Shown here one piece after another: positions 7,881 to 20,600 of a stretch of 64,000 nucleotides of DNA. The translations under genes and the position numbers were made by a program. Position 1 is the stretch's first letter, and every line of letters begins with the position of its first letter. The notes under the pieces are model-generated. The model worked only from the letters and a program-made list of their open reading frames with translations. It was not told where the DNA came from and did not search any database. The stretch is from Leptospira adleri (GTDB taxonomy: Bacteria > Spirochaetota > Leptospiria > Leptospirales > Leptospiraceae): NCBI RefSeq assembly GCF_002811985.1, contig NZ_NPDU01000006.1, positions 1-64,000 on the forward strand, in the 5' to 3' direction.

Positions 7881-9392
7881 TTATACCTTGTCCGGAAATA
7901 CCAGACGAAACTCGGTTCCGGAGTTCGGCTCCGATTCGATTTCGATTCTGATTCCGTATTGATCCGCGATTTCTTTTGCAACGAACATTCCTAAGCCGGT
8001 TCCTTTCCCGATCCCTTTGGTAGTGAAGTAAGGCTGATATATTTTTTGAATCACTTCTTCGTTCATTCCGATTCCATCGTCTATGATCGAAACGATCGGA
8101 TGATGATTTCTAATATGTACCGAAATCGTAATGTTTCCTCGGTTGCCCGTCGCGTCCGCAGAATTGAGCATGATGTTCGACAATAAAAGGGAGAGCTGAT
8201 CCTGATTCGATTCCACTAAGACCGGAGTCGGCTCGGGCCTAAAATGAATCTGGCAGTTTTTCAGACGCGACGTCTTTTGAAATACGTCGATCACACTTTC
8301 CACCGAATCGTTGAGATTGATCGGTTCCGAATGTTTTTTAAGACTTTCTCCCGGTTTTCCGAGTTGAAGAAGGTTGTTGGTCAGGGTTTTTAATTTGATC
8401 AACTGACCCCAAGTGATCTGGATCGCCTTTTGTCGAATTGAGTCCGTAGAATCCGGAAGTTTCGCGATTTCAATGTGGCCTTGTATCGCCGTGAGAGAAT
8501 TGTTAATTTCATGTCCTATGCTGGAAGCGAGCGTCGAAAGAAACGCTCTTCTTTCCGCGTCGATGAGCTTTTCGGAAATTAAAAGTTTGTTCGTGATATC
8601 TCTTGCGATTCCAGTGTAATAGGTCTGACCTTCCACGTCGTAGTAACAGATGGAAATGTCATAGGTTCTTACTTCGCCGCTTTTGCTTTTAAGGTCCGAG
8701 TGGCTGACTCTTGCGAACTGTTTTTTTCCTTTTCTTTTTAAAAGGAGCGCGACCTTTTCCATGTAAAGATTTTCTTTTCCAGGAGGAATCAGGAGCCCTA
8801 TATGTTTGCCTACTATTTCCTCTTCTTTGTAGCCGAACGCGTTAAGCGCAGCTTGATTTAGACTGGAGAATTTAAGATCCTGATCGAGGGTTATCACGCA
8901 GTCGCTCGTTGCGTTAAGAATATTATAATTTTGTAAATAAAGATCTTTCGCTCTTTGTGCGAGTTTTGTGTTTTCGGTCGTGGATTGAATCAGAGATTGT
9001 GTGTGTTTGTCTCTTGATTCTTTTTCGATTTTGGCTTTTTCCAAAACTTCCAGGATATTGGTCCTTCTTATCGGTTTTGAAATGTAGTCGAAAGCGCGGT
9101 TTCTCACGGCTTCTTCCGCGGTTGTGAGATCCGGGTTCCCGGTCATCAAAATGACGGGAATATTCTCGTTGATCTTTCTGATTTCTTTTGCGACTTCGAT
9201 TCCGTTTTTTCCGTTCATCACGATGTCGGAGATGACGACGTCGATTTCGTTGTTGCGGATGATTTCGATGGCGGAGTCGTAGTCTTTAGCGAGGAAAACG
9301 TGATAACCTTCCCGAGAGATGACTCTTTCAAGAACCGTTCGGATATCCGATTCGTCGTCTATAACGAGTACTGATGTATACTTAGATTCCAT
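7881..9392 (-). CDS. Response-regulator/PAS/histidine-kinase hybrid
   Basis: A 503-residue cytoplasmic signalling protein. Residues 1-125 form a receiver domain (acidic DDESD, phospho-acceptor in VISDIVM, conserved MTG and SKP). A PAS domain follows at about 155-275, then a HisKA domain with GHEINNS (His near 292) and an HATPase domain with LSNIMLNSADA, DDGIGM and GKGTGLGM. The receiver-first arrangement means this kinase is probably controlled by phosphorylation from another kinase; the obvious candidate is the 773-residue kinase encoded 53 bases upstream. No output response regulator with a DNA-binding domain is in the run. Confidence 0.9.
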   Translation of the reverse strand: MESKYTSVLVIDDESDIRTVLERVISREGYHVFLAKDYDSAIEIIRNNEIDVVISDIVMNGKNGIEVAKEIRKINENIPVILMTGNPDLTTAEEAVRNRAFDYISKPIRRTNILEVLEKAKIEKESRDKHTQSLIQSTTENTKLAQRAKDLYLQNYNILNATSDCVITLDQDLKFSSLNQAALNAFGYKEEEIVGKHIGLLIPPGKENLYMEKVALLLKRKGKKQFARVSHSDLKSKSGEVRTYDISICYYDVEGQTYYTGIARDITNKLLISEKLIDAERRAFLSTLASSIGHEINNSLTAIQGHIEIAKLPDSTDSIRQKAIQITWGQLIKLKTLTNNLLQLGKPGESLKKHSEPINLNDSVESVIDVFQKTSRLKNCQIHFRPEPTPVLVESNQDQLSLLLSNIMLNSADATGNRGNITISVHIRNHHPIVSIIDDGIGMNEEVIQKIYQPYFTTKGIGKGTGLGMFVAKEIADQYGIRIEIESEPNSGTEFRLVFPDKV

Positions 9393-9445
9393 CGGACTTA
9401 GATTCTTACCTCTAAGAAGATCCTTAATTTACCAAAAAATCTTTT

Positions 9446-11767
<2,322 letters not shown>

Positions 11768-12038
11768 TCTGATTCCAGTTCAATCGGTGGGATATCTTCG
11801 ATTCGGCCGATAAAAGTTCAAACGTCTTTGTCGTATTCGAATCTACATTGAATTTCGGCGGATTCCGATTCTTTGCAAGAACTAATTCAGATTCCCGGCT
11901 ACGTAAGGATTTACAACAAGAAAGAGGATGGAATTTTTGTTCTAAATGTCGTCCAAAAAATTCATTCCGATCGGTAGATTGAAATTATCGGATCGAGACG
12001 GAATCAAAAGACAATTCTAAAATTAAAAATCGGCTTTT
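11768..12038. other. Divergent intergenic region
   Basis: The 271-base spacer between the kinase operon (leftward) and the hydrolase gene (rightward) must hold the promoters of both. I see no clear -35/-10 pair, no repeat-motif copy and no RNA-like structure. Confidence 0.4.
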
Positions 12039-12902
12039 ATGAAATCATTGTTCAGTTTCTTTCTCGCATATTACAATTGGAAAAAAAGAAATTACATGAA
12101 GAAGGTTCTCGGATTCCGAGAACTCGAAGTGGAAATCGGCGGCAACTCGGTTTATTTTTTGGAAAAGAATCCCGAGAAACGAAAGGCGATTCTTTTGATA
12201 CACGGACTCTTGGATTCCGCGACCGGTTTGAGAAGACTTGCTCCTAAGATTCGGCAGGATTACCGGATTCTTATCCCCGACATTCCCGGATTTGGAAAGA
12301 GCAAACTTCCGGATCTGAAATATCTCTATCAAGTGGACGTCTTCGGGGATTTGATCTACGAAGCGATCCGGAAGATGGATCTCGAAGAACTCGTGTTAGG
12401 CGGTCATTCGATGGGGGCCTTGATCGCAATGCACATCGCACTCGGTGATCGGGAAGGAAGAATTTCCAAGTTGGTTTTGATCGCTCCCGGCGGGATTCCT
12501 CATCCGAAGAGAGACGAGATGAAGGAACTCTTGTTTCCGAAGACGGAAGAGGACATGTTGAAACTCATCGAAGCGCTTTATTACGAAACTCCCGAGTTGC
12601 CGGGAAGAATCGCAAGAAGGGCCTTGATTCAATCTTGGAACGAACTTCCAAATCAATTTTTGACGATCAATACTTTGGAGAGGGAAGAAGAAATCTTCTT
12701 GGGAAAAAAGTTAGGCGATATCAAAATTCCGGCGTTGATCGTATCAGGAAAAGAAGATCCGATCACGGACGCGTCGATGACAAAAAAGCTGCATTTTTAC
12801 TTAAAAAAAAGCAAACTCGTTTTTATACCGGGTGCGAAACACGCGATTCACATGGAGAGGTCCGATGAACTTTCTTTGGAGATCAACCGGTATCTGAATT
12901 AG
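12039..12902 (+). CDS. Alpha/beta-hydrolase fold protein
   Basis: A 287-residue putative lipase/esterase. The oxyanion segment LLIHGLLDS, nucleophile elbow GGHSMGAL (Ser near 126), acidic residue in VSGKEDPITD and catalytic His in GAKHAIHMER form a complete triad. The N-terminus has a short hydrophobic stretch (LFSFFLAYYNWKK), giving either a membrane anchor from the ATG at 12039 or a soluble protein from an internal ATG near residue 20. The substrate cannot be deduced. Its 3' end overlaps the convergent aminotransferase gene by four bases. Confidence 0.85.
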   Translation: MKSLFSFFLAYYNWKKRNYMKKVLGFRELEVEIGGNSVYFLEKNPEKRKAILLIHGLLDSATGLRRLAPKIRQDYRILIPDIPGFGKSKLPDLKYLYQVDVFGDLIYEAIRKMDLEELVLGGHSMGALIAMHIALGDREGRISKLVLIAPGGIPHPKRDEMKELLFPKTEEDMLKLIEALYYETPELPGRIARRALIQSWNELPNQFLTINTLEREEEIFLGKKLGDIKIPALIVSGKEDPITDASMTKKLHFYLKKSKLVFIPGAKHAIHMERSDELSLEINRYLN

Positions 12903-14107
12903 ATACCATTAAAGATTTCTTTGACCGCTTTGATAACGTCCTGAATGTCTTCTTCCTTCATACCCGGGAAAAGGGGAAGGGAAAGAGATCGGGAATACAT
13001 CGCGTTCGAATTCGGAAAGTGATCTTTCTTATATTCGTAACGGGCGCTGTAGAAAGGATGTTCGAAAAGAGGAATGAAATGAAGGCTCGAACCTATATTC
13101 CGTTTTTTTAATTCGGAAGCGAAGATATCCCTATCGATCTTGGAGGAAGCGCGATCGACTTCCACTCGAAAGAGATGCCAGGAATGTTCCCCGTCCGGAG
13201 CGGAAAGCGGAAGATGAAGAAAGGGAAGCTCCGCGAATTCTTTTTTGTAGAGCTCCGCGATTTCGATTCTTCTTTTCCAGAGATCGTCCGCTTCGGAGAG
13301 TTGAACGATTCCCAGAGCCGCGGCGACGTCGGTCATATTGTATTTGAAGCCGGGAGAAACTACTTCGTAGTACCAGCCTGGACGATCGTAAGTTTCGCGG
13401 TTGATTCCGTGAAGACGCATGAGTTTGATTCTTTCTGCAAAGTGGGAATGATTTGTGGTAACCATTCCTCCTTCTCCGGTCGTGATTCCTTTGGTCGCGT
13501 AAAAGCTGAAGACGGTGAAGTCGCCGAAGGTTCCGATCTTTCTTCCTTTGTGAACCGCAGGGAATGCGTGGGCCGCGTCTTCTATTACATAAAGATGATA
13601 TTCTTTTGCGATTTTTAAAATTCCCTCCATGTCGCAGATAACGCCTGCTAGATGGACAGGAAGAATCGCTCTCACGGTTTTACCCGTTTTTTTATGAAGG
13701 AGGGATCCGTTTTGATAAATACATTCTCTCTCGATCGTAGCACGGAGAGTTTCCGGAGTCATGAGATTGAAGATCGGATCCACGTCCGTGAGGATCGGCT
13801 CCGCGTCGAAGTAGCAGATCACCTCCGCTGTGGCGGTGAAAGTGACAGCCGGACAGATTGCGGCGTCGCCTCGACTCATACCGATCGCTTCGAGGGCGAG
13901 GTGGAGACCGGCGGTCGCAGAGTTCAGTGCAAGAGCGTAGTCGGCGCCCGTGTAACGGGCAAATTCTTCTTCGAATTCTTTGACTTTGGGTCCAGAGGTG
14001 ATCCAACCGGAACGAAGGACAGAGGAGACTTCTTCGATCGCTCTCTCCGAGATGGAAGGAAGCGCGAAGGGAAGAAAGGTTTTGCGAGCTGTGATCATAT
14101 CGGACAT
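12899..14107 (-). CDS. DegT/DnrJ/EryC1/StrS-family PLP aminotransferase
   Basis: Sugar aminotransferases of this family make amino-sugars for LPS, capsule or glycoprotein. Signs are SGWITSGPKVKEFE near the N-terminus, IEDAAHAFPA, and the PLP-lysine motif SFYATKGITTGEGG. Starting at 14107 gives about 402 residues, close to the family norm; the frame extends to 14215, but that part reads through a repeat-bearing spacer, so I reject the longer start. A GGGGG tract lies just before 14107. The sugar substrate is unknown and no LPS gene is adjacent. Confidence 0.88.
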   Translation of the reverse strand: MSDMITARKTFLPFALPSISERAIEEVSSVLRSGWITSGPKVKEFEEEFARYTGADYALALNSATAGLHLALEAIGMSRGDAAICPAVTFTATAEVICYFDAEPILTDVDPIFNLMTPETLRATIERECIYQNGSLLHKKTGKTVRAILPVHLAGVICDMEGILKIAKEYHLYVIEDAAHAFPAVHKGRKIGTFGDFTVFSFYATKGITTGEGGMVTTNHSHFAERIKLMRLHGINRETYDRPGWYYEVVSPGFKYNMTDVAAALGIVQLSEADDLWKRRIEIAELYKKEFAELPFLHLPLSAPDGEHSWHLFRVEVDRASSKIDRDIFASELKKRNIGSSLHFIPLFEHPFYSARYEYKKDHFPNSNAMYSRSLSLPLFPGMKEEDIQDVIKAVKEIFNGI

Positions 14108-14592
14108 AACCCCCGGTGCATTCTTAAACTTCGGCAGATTTTGATTTTTCCTGAGTCGGAAATTACTTTGAAGTGAGGAAAAGTGCGGGAACTCCCGTAG
14201 ATTTTTCGGCCGCATCCTGCGTGATGGGAGCTTCGAGGAAGATCCGCAGAGGAAAAGAAGGAGTTCCTACTTTAGATCCGCAGGACCGGGCCATTCCGGG
14301 CTCGCGGAGTCCCGCTCGGTCCTGACGGACCAAGCCCTTCATGTCCCTTGCGGGTGGAAAAAGACCGAAGCGACACTTTGGAGACGGAAGGAATGCGGGA
14401 ACTCCACAGGTTTCGAAGAGGATAGGCAAACTGGAGCAGAATGTCTTACTGAAAAAGTAGGAACTCCTTCTTTTCTTTCAAAAAAAATGTCGTCCCGGAA
14501 CTCGGAAAACGATCTACGAGCCTCGAAAGCGCGGGAGTTCCCGCGTTCAATTCAGAATTGAAATCTTTCGGTAGGAAATATATTTTGCCTTA
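14108..14592. repeat. Repeat-rich spacer with five GGAGTTCC-type motifs and a GC-rich structured patch
   Basis: Five motif copies lie at 14185-14197, 14260-14270, 14395-14405, 14457-14467 and 14530-14545, in both orientations. The last is a perfect inverted repeat, CGCGGGA-GT-TCCCGCG. Between them, 14281-14345 is GC-rich and foldable: CAGGACCG (14281-14288) pairs with CGGTCCTG (14317-14324), and GGTCC-TGAC-GGACC forms a second small hairpin. An 88-codon minus-strand frame (14163-14429) consists largely of translated motif (VGTPSF, GVPAF) and is probably not a gene. Confidence 0.7.
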
Positions 14593-15921
14593 GTGGCTCT
14601 AACATTTGGAGAGATCTTAGAAAGAATCCGGATCATCGATCGAGATGTAACCGAACTCAGCCGTCTCAAGTCCAGACTTCCCGCAGACCGTCCTTATTCT
14701 TCTTCCCTTCAGATATCTTTTGATAAACAGATCAACGAACTCTTGAACGAAAGAGTCGGCCTCATGGAACTCGAGGTCTTGGATCCGCCCTCCTGGATTC
14801 TAGGAGTTCCCACAGTCGGAGTTCCGCACGAAACACCGGTGCCGATCAAGGGCCTTTTTCCGTCCGGAGATCTATCAAAAGAAAAACCGGACGACCAAGA
14901 CGTAATCAATTTTCTCAGAGAACTTCCAAAGACCGAGATCCACCTTCACCTTGAGGCTTGTGTGAACAAAGACACGATGAAACAACTCATGGCGAAGAAT
15001 GGAATCAGCGTAACCGACGAAGAGTTCGAGGCGAAATTCAACTTCAAGGATCTCAACGGATTTATTCAGGTATTCTTCTTCATTCAATCGCTCGTGAAAG
15101 AACCCGCGGACTTTTCCTACTTCGTGGGAAGTCTGGCCGAATACATGCGGGCGAACAATATCGTTTATACCGAAGTGTTTTTTGCTCCTTCCAAATTCAT
15201 TCAGAACGGACTCGACTTCGACGAAATGGTCGACTACCTCGTAAATCGAATTCGAGAGGAAAAAAATAACGACGGAATCACAATACGCCTGTTAGTCGAC
15301 GTCTCCAGATCGTTCGGACCGGAGAACGCGATGAACAATCTCAATCGAGTTCTCAAACTCAGACATCCCGAAGTGATCGGAATCGGATTGGGCGGCGCCG
15401 AACTTATGGGACCTGCGAGAGACTATCAGGAAGTTTTCCAAAAAGCGAGAGAAGCCGGACTTCGCGTCGTTGCCCACTCCGGAGAAGACGACGGACCTTG
15501 GGCGATCTGGGAAGCCGTGGAACTTCTCAAAGCCGAAAGGATCGGACACGGAACTTCGGCGATCCAAGATCCGGAACTCGTCCGTTATCTGAGGGAAAAA
15601 CATATCCCGATCGAGATTTGTGTGACGTCTAACGTGTTCACCGGGAAATACGTCCGCAAAGAACAAAATCACCCCGTAAGATATTACTACGACCAGGGGC
15701 TTCCTCTCAGCGTCAACACGGACGATCCTGAAATTTTCAACGTCAATCTGACTTACGAGTATTTCAAACTCTGGAGATTTTTGGATTTCTCGCTGGAGGA
15801 GATCGTCGATCTGATTCGTCAGGGAGTATTCGCGTCCTTTCATCCGAATAAGGAGACTCTCTGGGCGGAGATGGAAAAGAAAATCAACGTCGTAAAAGCA
15901 AGATACGGACTTAAAAAGTAA
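14593..15921 (+). CDS. add: Adenosine deaminase with an N-terminal extension
   Basis: Predicted to hydrolyse adenosine or deoxyadenosine to inosine for purine salvage, which matters in Leptospira because host purines are used. Metal-binding HxH is in EIHLHLEA (residues 117 and 119), with a further His in VVAHSGED, the catalytic region GHGTSA and the Asp pair in NTDDPEIF. The catalytic barrel starts only at about residue 105. The first ~100 residues are an unusual extension with a coiled-coil-like start. The start is GTG at 14593 without a clear ribosome-binding site. Two adjacent repeat-like sequences (14803 and 14818) are translated here as GVPTVGVP. Deamination of another aminopurine cannot be excluded. 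Confidence 0.85.
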   Translation: MALTFGEILERIRIIDRDVTELSRLKSRLPADRPYSSSLQISFDKQINELLNERVGLMELEVLDPPSWILGVPTVGVPHETPVPIKGLFPSGDLSKEKPDDQDVINFLRELPKTEIHLHLEACVNKDTMKQLMAKNGISVTDEEFEAKFNFKDLNGFIQVFFFIQSLVKEPADFSYFVGSLAEYMRANNIVYTEVFFAPSKFIQNGLDFDEMVDYLVNRIREEKNNDGITIRLLVDVSRSFGPENAMNNLNRVLKLRHPEVIGIGLGGAELMGPARDYQEVFQKAREAGLRVVAHSGEDDGPWAIWEAVELLKAERIGHGTSAIQDPELVRYLREKHIPIEICVTSNVFTGKYVRKEQNHPVRYYYDQGLPLSVNTDDPEIFNVNLTYEYFKLWRFLDFSLEEIVDLIRQGVFASFHPNKETLWAEMEKKINVVKARYGLKK

Positions 15922-16057
15922 TTCTTCCTAAGTTTTTAATATCTCTATTCTATATTCTTCTTTTTTAATTTTCCAATTTAAGAATCGAATATAAATTCTT
16001 TATTTTCGATCCGAATTCTTCTTTTCGAATCGTTTCTCATTCTGAAAAATCGAATCC

Positions 16058-16471
16058 ATGCAGCCAAGAATCAATATCATAACTCTCGGAGTCGAGAATT
16101 TAGAAAAAGCGCTTCGCTTTTATCAGGAAGGTCTGGGATTTCCAAAAATGGAATTTGAAGGCGATATCGCCTTCTTCACGTTAAATGGAACCTGGTTTGC
16201 ACTTTATCCTTGGGAGGAACTCGCAAAGGATATAGGGATTCCTTCCAAGGGAACCGGGTTTCGAGGATTCACGCTCGCGTATAACGGGACTTCAAAAAAG
16301 GAAGTGGACGAGGTGATCGCCAAGGCGGAGAAAGCGGGGGCAAAGATCGTGAAGCGACCTCAAGACGTTTTCTGGGGAGGATATTCCGGATATTTCGAAG
16401 ACCCGGAAGGTTATTACTGGGAAGTGGCGTGGAATCCTATCTTTTATCCCGGACCGAAGGATCTCGGATAA
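16058..16471 (+). CDS. VOC-superfamily (glyoxalase-like) protein
   Basis: A 137-residue single vicinal-oxygen-chelate domain: ITLGVENLEKALRFYQEGLGF at the start and GGYSGYFEDPEGYYWEVAWNP at the end, the two halves of the betaalphabetabetabeta repeat, with a Glu/Asp-rich metal-binding end. Members act as glyoxalases, dioxygenases, or binding proteins, so the reaction is unknown. A 136-base AT-rich gap without features separates it from add. It converges on the Bor-like lipoprotein gene six bases away. Confidence 0.88.
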   Translation: MQPRINIITLGVENLEKALRFYQEGLGFPKMEFEGDIAFFTLNGTWFALYPWEELAKDIGIPSKGTGFRGFTLAYNGTSKKEVDEVIAKAEKAGAKIVKRPQDVFWGGYSGYFEDPEGYYWEVAWNPIFYPGPKDLG

Positions 16472-16477
16472 GAATCG

Positions 16478-16786
16478 TTACTTCTTACAAAAAACTTGGA
16501 CGGTCCTTCTTGTATAAATTCCGCCGATCGTCCAGTGAAGAATACTATCCATTAGATTTCTCTGAATAAAGATCTGGGGCTTCCCTTCTTTGCACGCGAC
16601 TTCCGGCGCTTTGAAATTCTCGATCATTCCTACCAGATAACCGCCTTGAGTATAAATGGTTTCCGGTTTTTCCTGAGTCGGATTCGTAATCGGAGTTTGA
16701 TTGGGATAAATTTGCAAAGTGGTATTGTGACAACCGAGGCCGAATAGAAAGAATAGGATGATTAAAATTCTTTTGAAAACTTTCAT
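16478..16786 (-). CDS. Small Bor/Iss-like lipoprotein (second copy)
   Basis: About 102 residues with a lipoprotein signal peptide ending FGLGC, then a short linker and a C-terminal domain ending GGIYTRRTVQVFCKK. From memory this resembles the Bor family, whose members end in a G-I-Y-T-P-x-x-V-x-C pattern and include phage-lambda Bor, linked to serum survival. The ATG at 16786 is chosen over a TTG six bases earlier because GAGGAT, overlapping the previous stop codon, is then correctly spaced. It is the last gene of a four-lipoprotein run. Confidence 0.7.
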   Translation of the reverse strand: MKVFKRILIILFFLFGLGCHNTTLQIYPNQTPITNPTQEKPETIYTQGGYLVGMIENFKAPEVACKEGKPQIFIQRNLMDSILHWTIGGIYTRRTVQVFCKK

Positions 16787-16796
16787 GTTCAAATCC

Positions 16797-17183
16797 TCAG
16801 TTGTAACAAATCAGAACGAGAGTTCTGGGGGAATAAATTCCTATCGTCAATTGTTCATAGAGAGAATCAAAAAACGTAGAATATTGATGCGCTTCCTTGA
16901 CTCCGTTTGAACAATATCCGGTCGTATCGATCGGATAATTTTTAGGACTTAAGCCCCAGTAATAGTAAGCCTGAGGAATTACGTGCATCTGCGACGGTTC
17001 CGCGTTGAGTCTTTCCCTTTCTTCCAGTGCGCGTTTGCACTTCTTATCCGCTTTTTCCGAAAGACATTCTTTCGGAGGATCTTGATTGAAACGAACCCGA
17101 ACGTGCTGGCAAAATGAAAATCCGAAGGATATCAAAAGTATTATAAAAATCTTAAATAGAATATTTTTATTCGATATGGACAT
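16797..17183 (-). CDS. Bor/Iss-like lipoprotein (first copy)
   Basis: About 128 residues beginning with a positively charged, hydrophobic signal ending FGFSFC, the likely lipidated Cys. The C-terminal part (FFDSLYEQLTIGIYSPRTLV followed by a Cys) has the same layout as the neighbouring Bor-like protein, so the two look like diverged tandem duplicates. The start overlaps the 3' end of the upstream gene (stop at 17167) by 17 bases, suggesting translational coupling. An upstream in-frame start at 17207 exists but lacks a ribosome-binding site. Confidence 0.65.
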   Translation of the reverse strand: MSISNKNILFKIFIILLISFGFSFCQHVRVRFNQDPPKECLSEKADKKCKRALEERERLNAEPSQMHVIPQAYYYWGLSPKNYPIDTTGYCSNGVKEAHQYSTFFDSLYEQLTIGIYSPRTLVLICYN

Positions 17184-17628
17184 AACCGTTCCCGAAGATT
17201 CCGGCAAAAAGATTAAAACTTGATTCTTCGGTTTTAGAATTTCGAAAAACTCTTAGTCGATAGCTGGCTTTTTCTAAAGGTTTAATTTCTATTTTGCAGG
17301 AATATGTATTTCCTGAATTTGTATTTGTACAATCTGTCTCTGTGTTGAACGGAAAATCTACCTGAATCAAACGGATCCTCAATTCTGAATTTGTGGAATC
17401 GATCTGAAAAACCCCCTGTAAGTTCTCCGCCTGCTTAAGAACGAAATTATAATATTTTTCGGTTTCGTTTGTTTCTATTTTTCCGTGAATAAATGCCTGA
17501 AAACGGATCATTCCGTTTTGCTCGTTTTTTAAAAAAGATAATTTTTCAGAATTGTCTCTTTTACAATAAGAGATCTGAAAAACAGAAAGAATTAATAATA
17601 AAATTAGAATTTTAGAATATTCTTTCAT
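17167..17628 (-). CDS. Hypothetical lipoprotein
   Basis: A 153-residue protein with a clear lipoprotein signal (ILILLLILSVFQISYC) and a mature beta-rich region containing NTNSGNTYSCKIEIKP. I do not recognise the domain; it could be a small beta-sandwich (pre-peptidase-like) module. The ATG lies one base from the stop codon of the large Ig-like lipoprotein gene, so the two are almost certainly co-transcribed and coupled. Confidence 0.75.
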   Translation of the reverse strand: MKEYSKILILLLILSVFQISYCKRDNSEKLSFLKNEQNGMIRFQAFIHGKIETNETEKYYNFVLKQAENLQGVFQIDSTNSELRIRLIQVDFPFNTETDCTNTNSGNTYSCKIEIKPLEKASYRLRVFRNSKTEESSFNLFAGIFGNGYVHIE

Positions 17629-17629
17629 A

Positions 17630-20600
17630 TTAATTGTTCTGCTGTCTGTAAACTCTCACGGGCTGGCTGTTTTTTCCCACGCTTATGTAGATGTAATTTA
17701 CGCCGGCATCCGTTCCTGATATGGAGGAATAAATTTGACGGTTGTTCGTATCGCCCAATCCGTTTGCGCCGATTTGTTCCCAACTCGAAGAGGGAGATCC
17801 GGGATTTTGTACGTTGGTTCTCCAGATTTGAACTCCGCTTTCGTTGTCAAAACCGATATAAAGATAAGAACCGTTCCTCACCGCCATCGTGATGCTGTGG
17901 TTGGAAACGTTTCCGAAATTCGTAAAGCCGGAGCCGTCGTCTCCGACCAAAGACCAATCTCCGGCGTCGCAATTGGAATTGTTTCCAGTCAAAGTAGGAT
18001 CACATTTCCAAAGTTGCGGTCTTCTGTTGTTATAGTTTCCGTTTGTACAACCGGAAATCGTTTGAACTGAATTTCTCAAACCGGAATTATCCTGAGAAGT
18101 GACGCATATCGTTCTAGTAAGATAAAGTTTTCCGTTAAATTCCGCAAACTGCGAGAAGGCTTTATCGGCCGGAATCAGATCGTAATACTTGGTAAGCTCC
18201 AAGGAGAACCAATTGTTGTTCGAGCCGTTATGCCATTTCGAATCCGTTCTCGGAGCTATGTCCGTCCAATTGGAACAGCTATCCAAGTCGTCGCAAGGAA
18301 CCGGATTCCCGTTCGTGGAACGTATTATACTTCCATTATGCGAAGAATTCGGAAAGCCTCCGTTTGCCGCGTAAATTCTTCCGTTAAAGGAGAACAAGGA
18401 ATCGATCCCGACGTAATAAGCCCAGTTGATGCGCGAATTGTTTCCTTCCGAGGATCCGCCGCCGAAATAAGGCATTCTATCGATTCTAAACCGATCGCCT
18501 CTCGTGCCGTCGTTCGCGTTACAATTACTTCCTATTGTACATCTGGATGTATCAGAAGAATTGAATGTGATTTTTCCGAAGTCGGGCGAGTTTGTGCTCT
18601 GATTTCGTTTCGCAAAACCTGCGTAGATTCTGTCGTTCATAACGTTGATGGAAGAAGTTCCTGCGGTGACGGTTCCCGTGATCGAACCCATGTCGATGTA
18701 TTTGAAATCGAGCCCGGAATCCGTATCGGAAGAATAATACAAATAGTTGAAATTTTCGGAGGATCGCGAACCCGCCATAAGAATGTGTTCGGTTCCGCCT
18801 AACGATCCGGCCGAAAATACGCCGCGTCCGTCCTCGTTATCGGGACCGCAACCCGTCGCTTGGTTTGCTTCGTTCACGGAGCATCCGGTGTGACCGATGG
18901 TAACATAAGGAGGAACTCCGATTCCGCCGTCCCTCGTAGAAGCTGAGTTAGACGAAATATCGGATCCTCCGGAAGAGGTTGTGTCTTTTGTAAAGGAAAA
19001 GGATACCGACTCGGGTTGAGTTCCGTCGTAGTTAAAACGGACGGCTTGATTTCCGCCGGTGTTGGGTCCGATGTAAATTCTTCCGTTATAAGCGGTCAGA
19101 TAACCGAAGGAAGAATCGTCGGCGAACGGGTTATTGGCGATCGGACCGTCCGTAAAATTCACCGGAGAACTTCCGCATCCGATAAAACTCGTTCTGTCCT
19201 TCGGAGAAGATTGAAGATTTTCAGAATCGGAAACGTTTCGAATCGCACCCCAGGAAGAATTGTCAAAGCCGTCTCCATCCAAGTTGTTTGCGGCGATGAC
19301 AGTGTACTGACCGCCGCTCTGAGAGAGGGAGTGCGTTAGACACACTTTGGAAGGATCGGCCGCCGTTCCCCCGCAAACGGTTCCGTCCAGAATTTTTGCG
19401 CCGGTTATATTTCCTAAAGAGGAAACTCCGGTGAATTTATATCTCAGAGCGCACTGAGTCGAGTTCGAACATTCCGCTGACTTTGCGATGTCCGTTCCGG
19501 GATAGACCGATTTAGAAAAGGAAAGAATCACTCTTCCAACCGTGTTGCAGACAGCGCCGGAGATCTTCAGTTGTTCTTGACCGGAAAAATCCGCGTTGTT
19601 CGGACAGCCCAAAAGATTCGGAGCGAAGGAAAGATCGTGAATTCCGTTTTTATTGACTACGAGAGTGTACGTTTTTCCGGCAATTTGAGAACTGGAAAGA
19701 GTGATCGTAAACGAGTTCCCGCTTCCGCTGATCGTATTCAGAGCGAAGTCGCCCGTTTGAGAATTCGCGCTAAAATTCGAATTATCAAAACAGGATCCGG
19801 AGAGGGACGCGCTGTTTACGACTTTGTAATTTGAAAGATTGAGCGCTTCGGAGTTATTTACATTTTCTGAATATATCACCCGAATCGTAGTCGGAGACAA
19901 GGACACGACGGAAGTGACGGTGGGGGCGGTAGTGTCGATCGAGTTAACCGTCAGTATCGTATTCCCGGAAACGGAATTATAAGCGGCGGTGATTACCGAG
20001 TTCCCGCCGTTGATCCCGGCTGCAAGACCTTGAGTTCCGAGCGCGTTACTCACCGTCGCAAAAGAGTTGTTGGAGCTGGACCAAGTCGCCAACGAGGTTA
20101 TATCCGCGGTGCTCGAATCGGAATACGTTCCGACGGCCGTAAATTGTTTTGTAGAAGTTGCGTTGATCGTCGGATTCGTAGGGGAGACTGCAATGGAGGA
20201 TAACGTTGCCGGAGTTACGGTTAAATCCGTATTAGCCGAAATGGAACCTGAAAACGCGGAGATGGTATTCGTTCCCACTTGCAAAGCGCTGAGCATTCCT
20301 TCCGTCCCAACTGCGTTCGAGACGTTTGCCGATAAAGGATTGGAACTGGACCAAGAAACGAAAGCTGTAATGTCCTGCGAGGAGGAATCCGAGTAGATTC
20401 CTAACGCGTTAAATTGCCGGCTGAGTCCTTTTGCGAGACTCAGATGAACGGGGCTGATCTGAATCGAAACGAGCACCGCCGGATTTACCGTAAAGGTTAC
20501 GGTATTGCTATTCAGGGAATTATAAACGGCATAAATGTCGGAAGAACCGGTGGCAAGAGCGGTGGAAAGCCCGACGCTTCCGAAAGCGTTGCTGATCGGG

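Noticed and set aside
14163..14429. 88-codon minus-strand ORF
   Set aside because: Composed mostly of repeat motifs and a GC-rich structured patch, with no ribosome-binding site.
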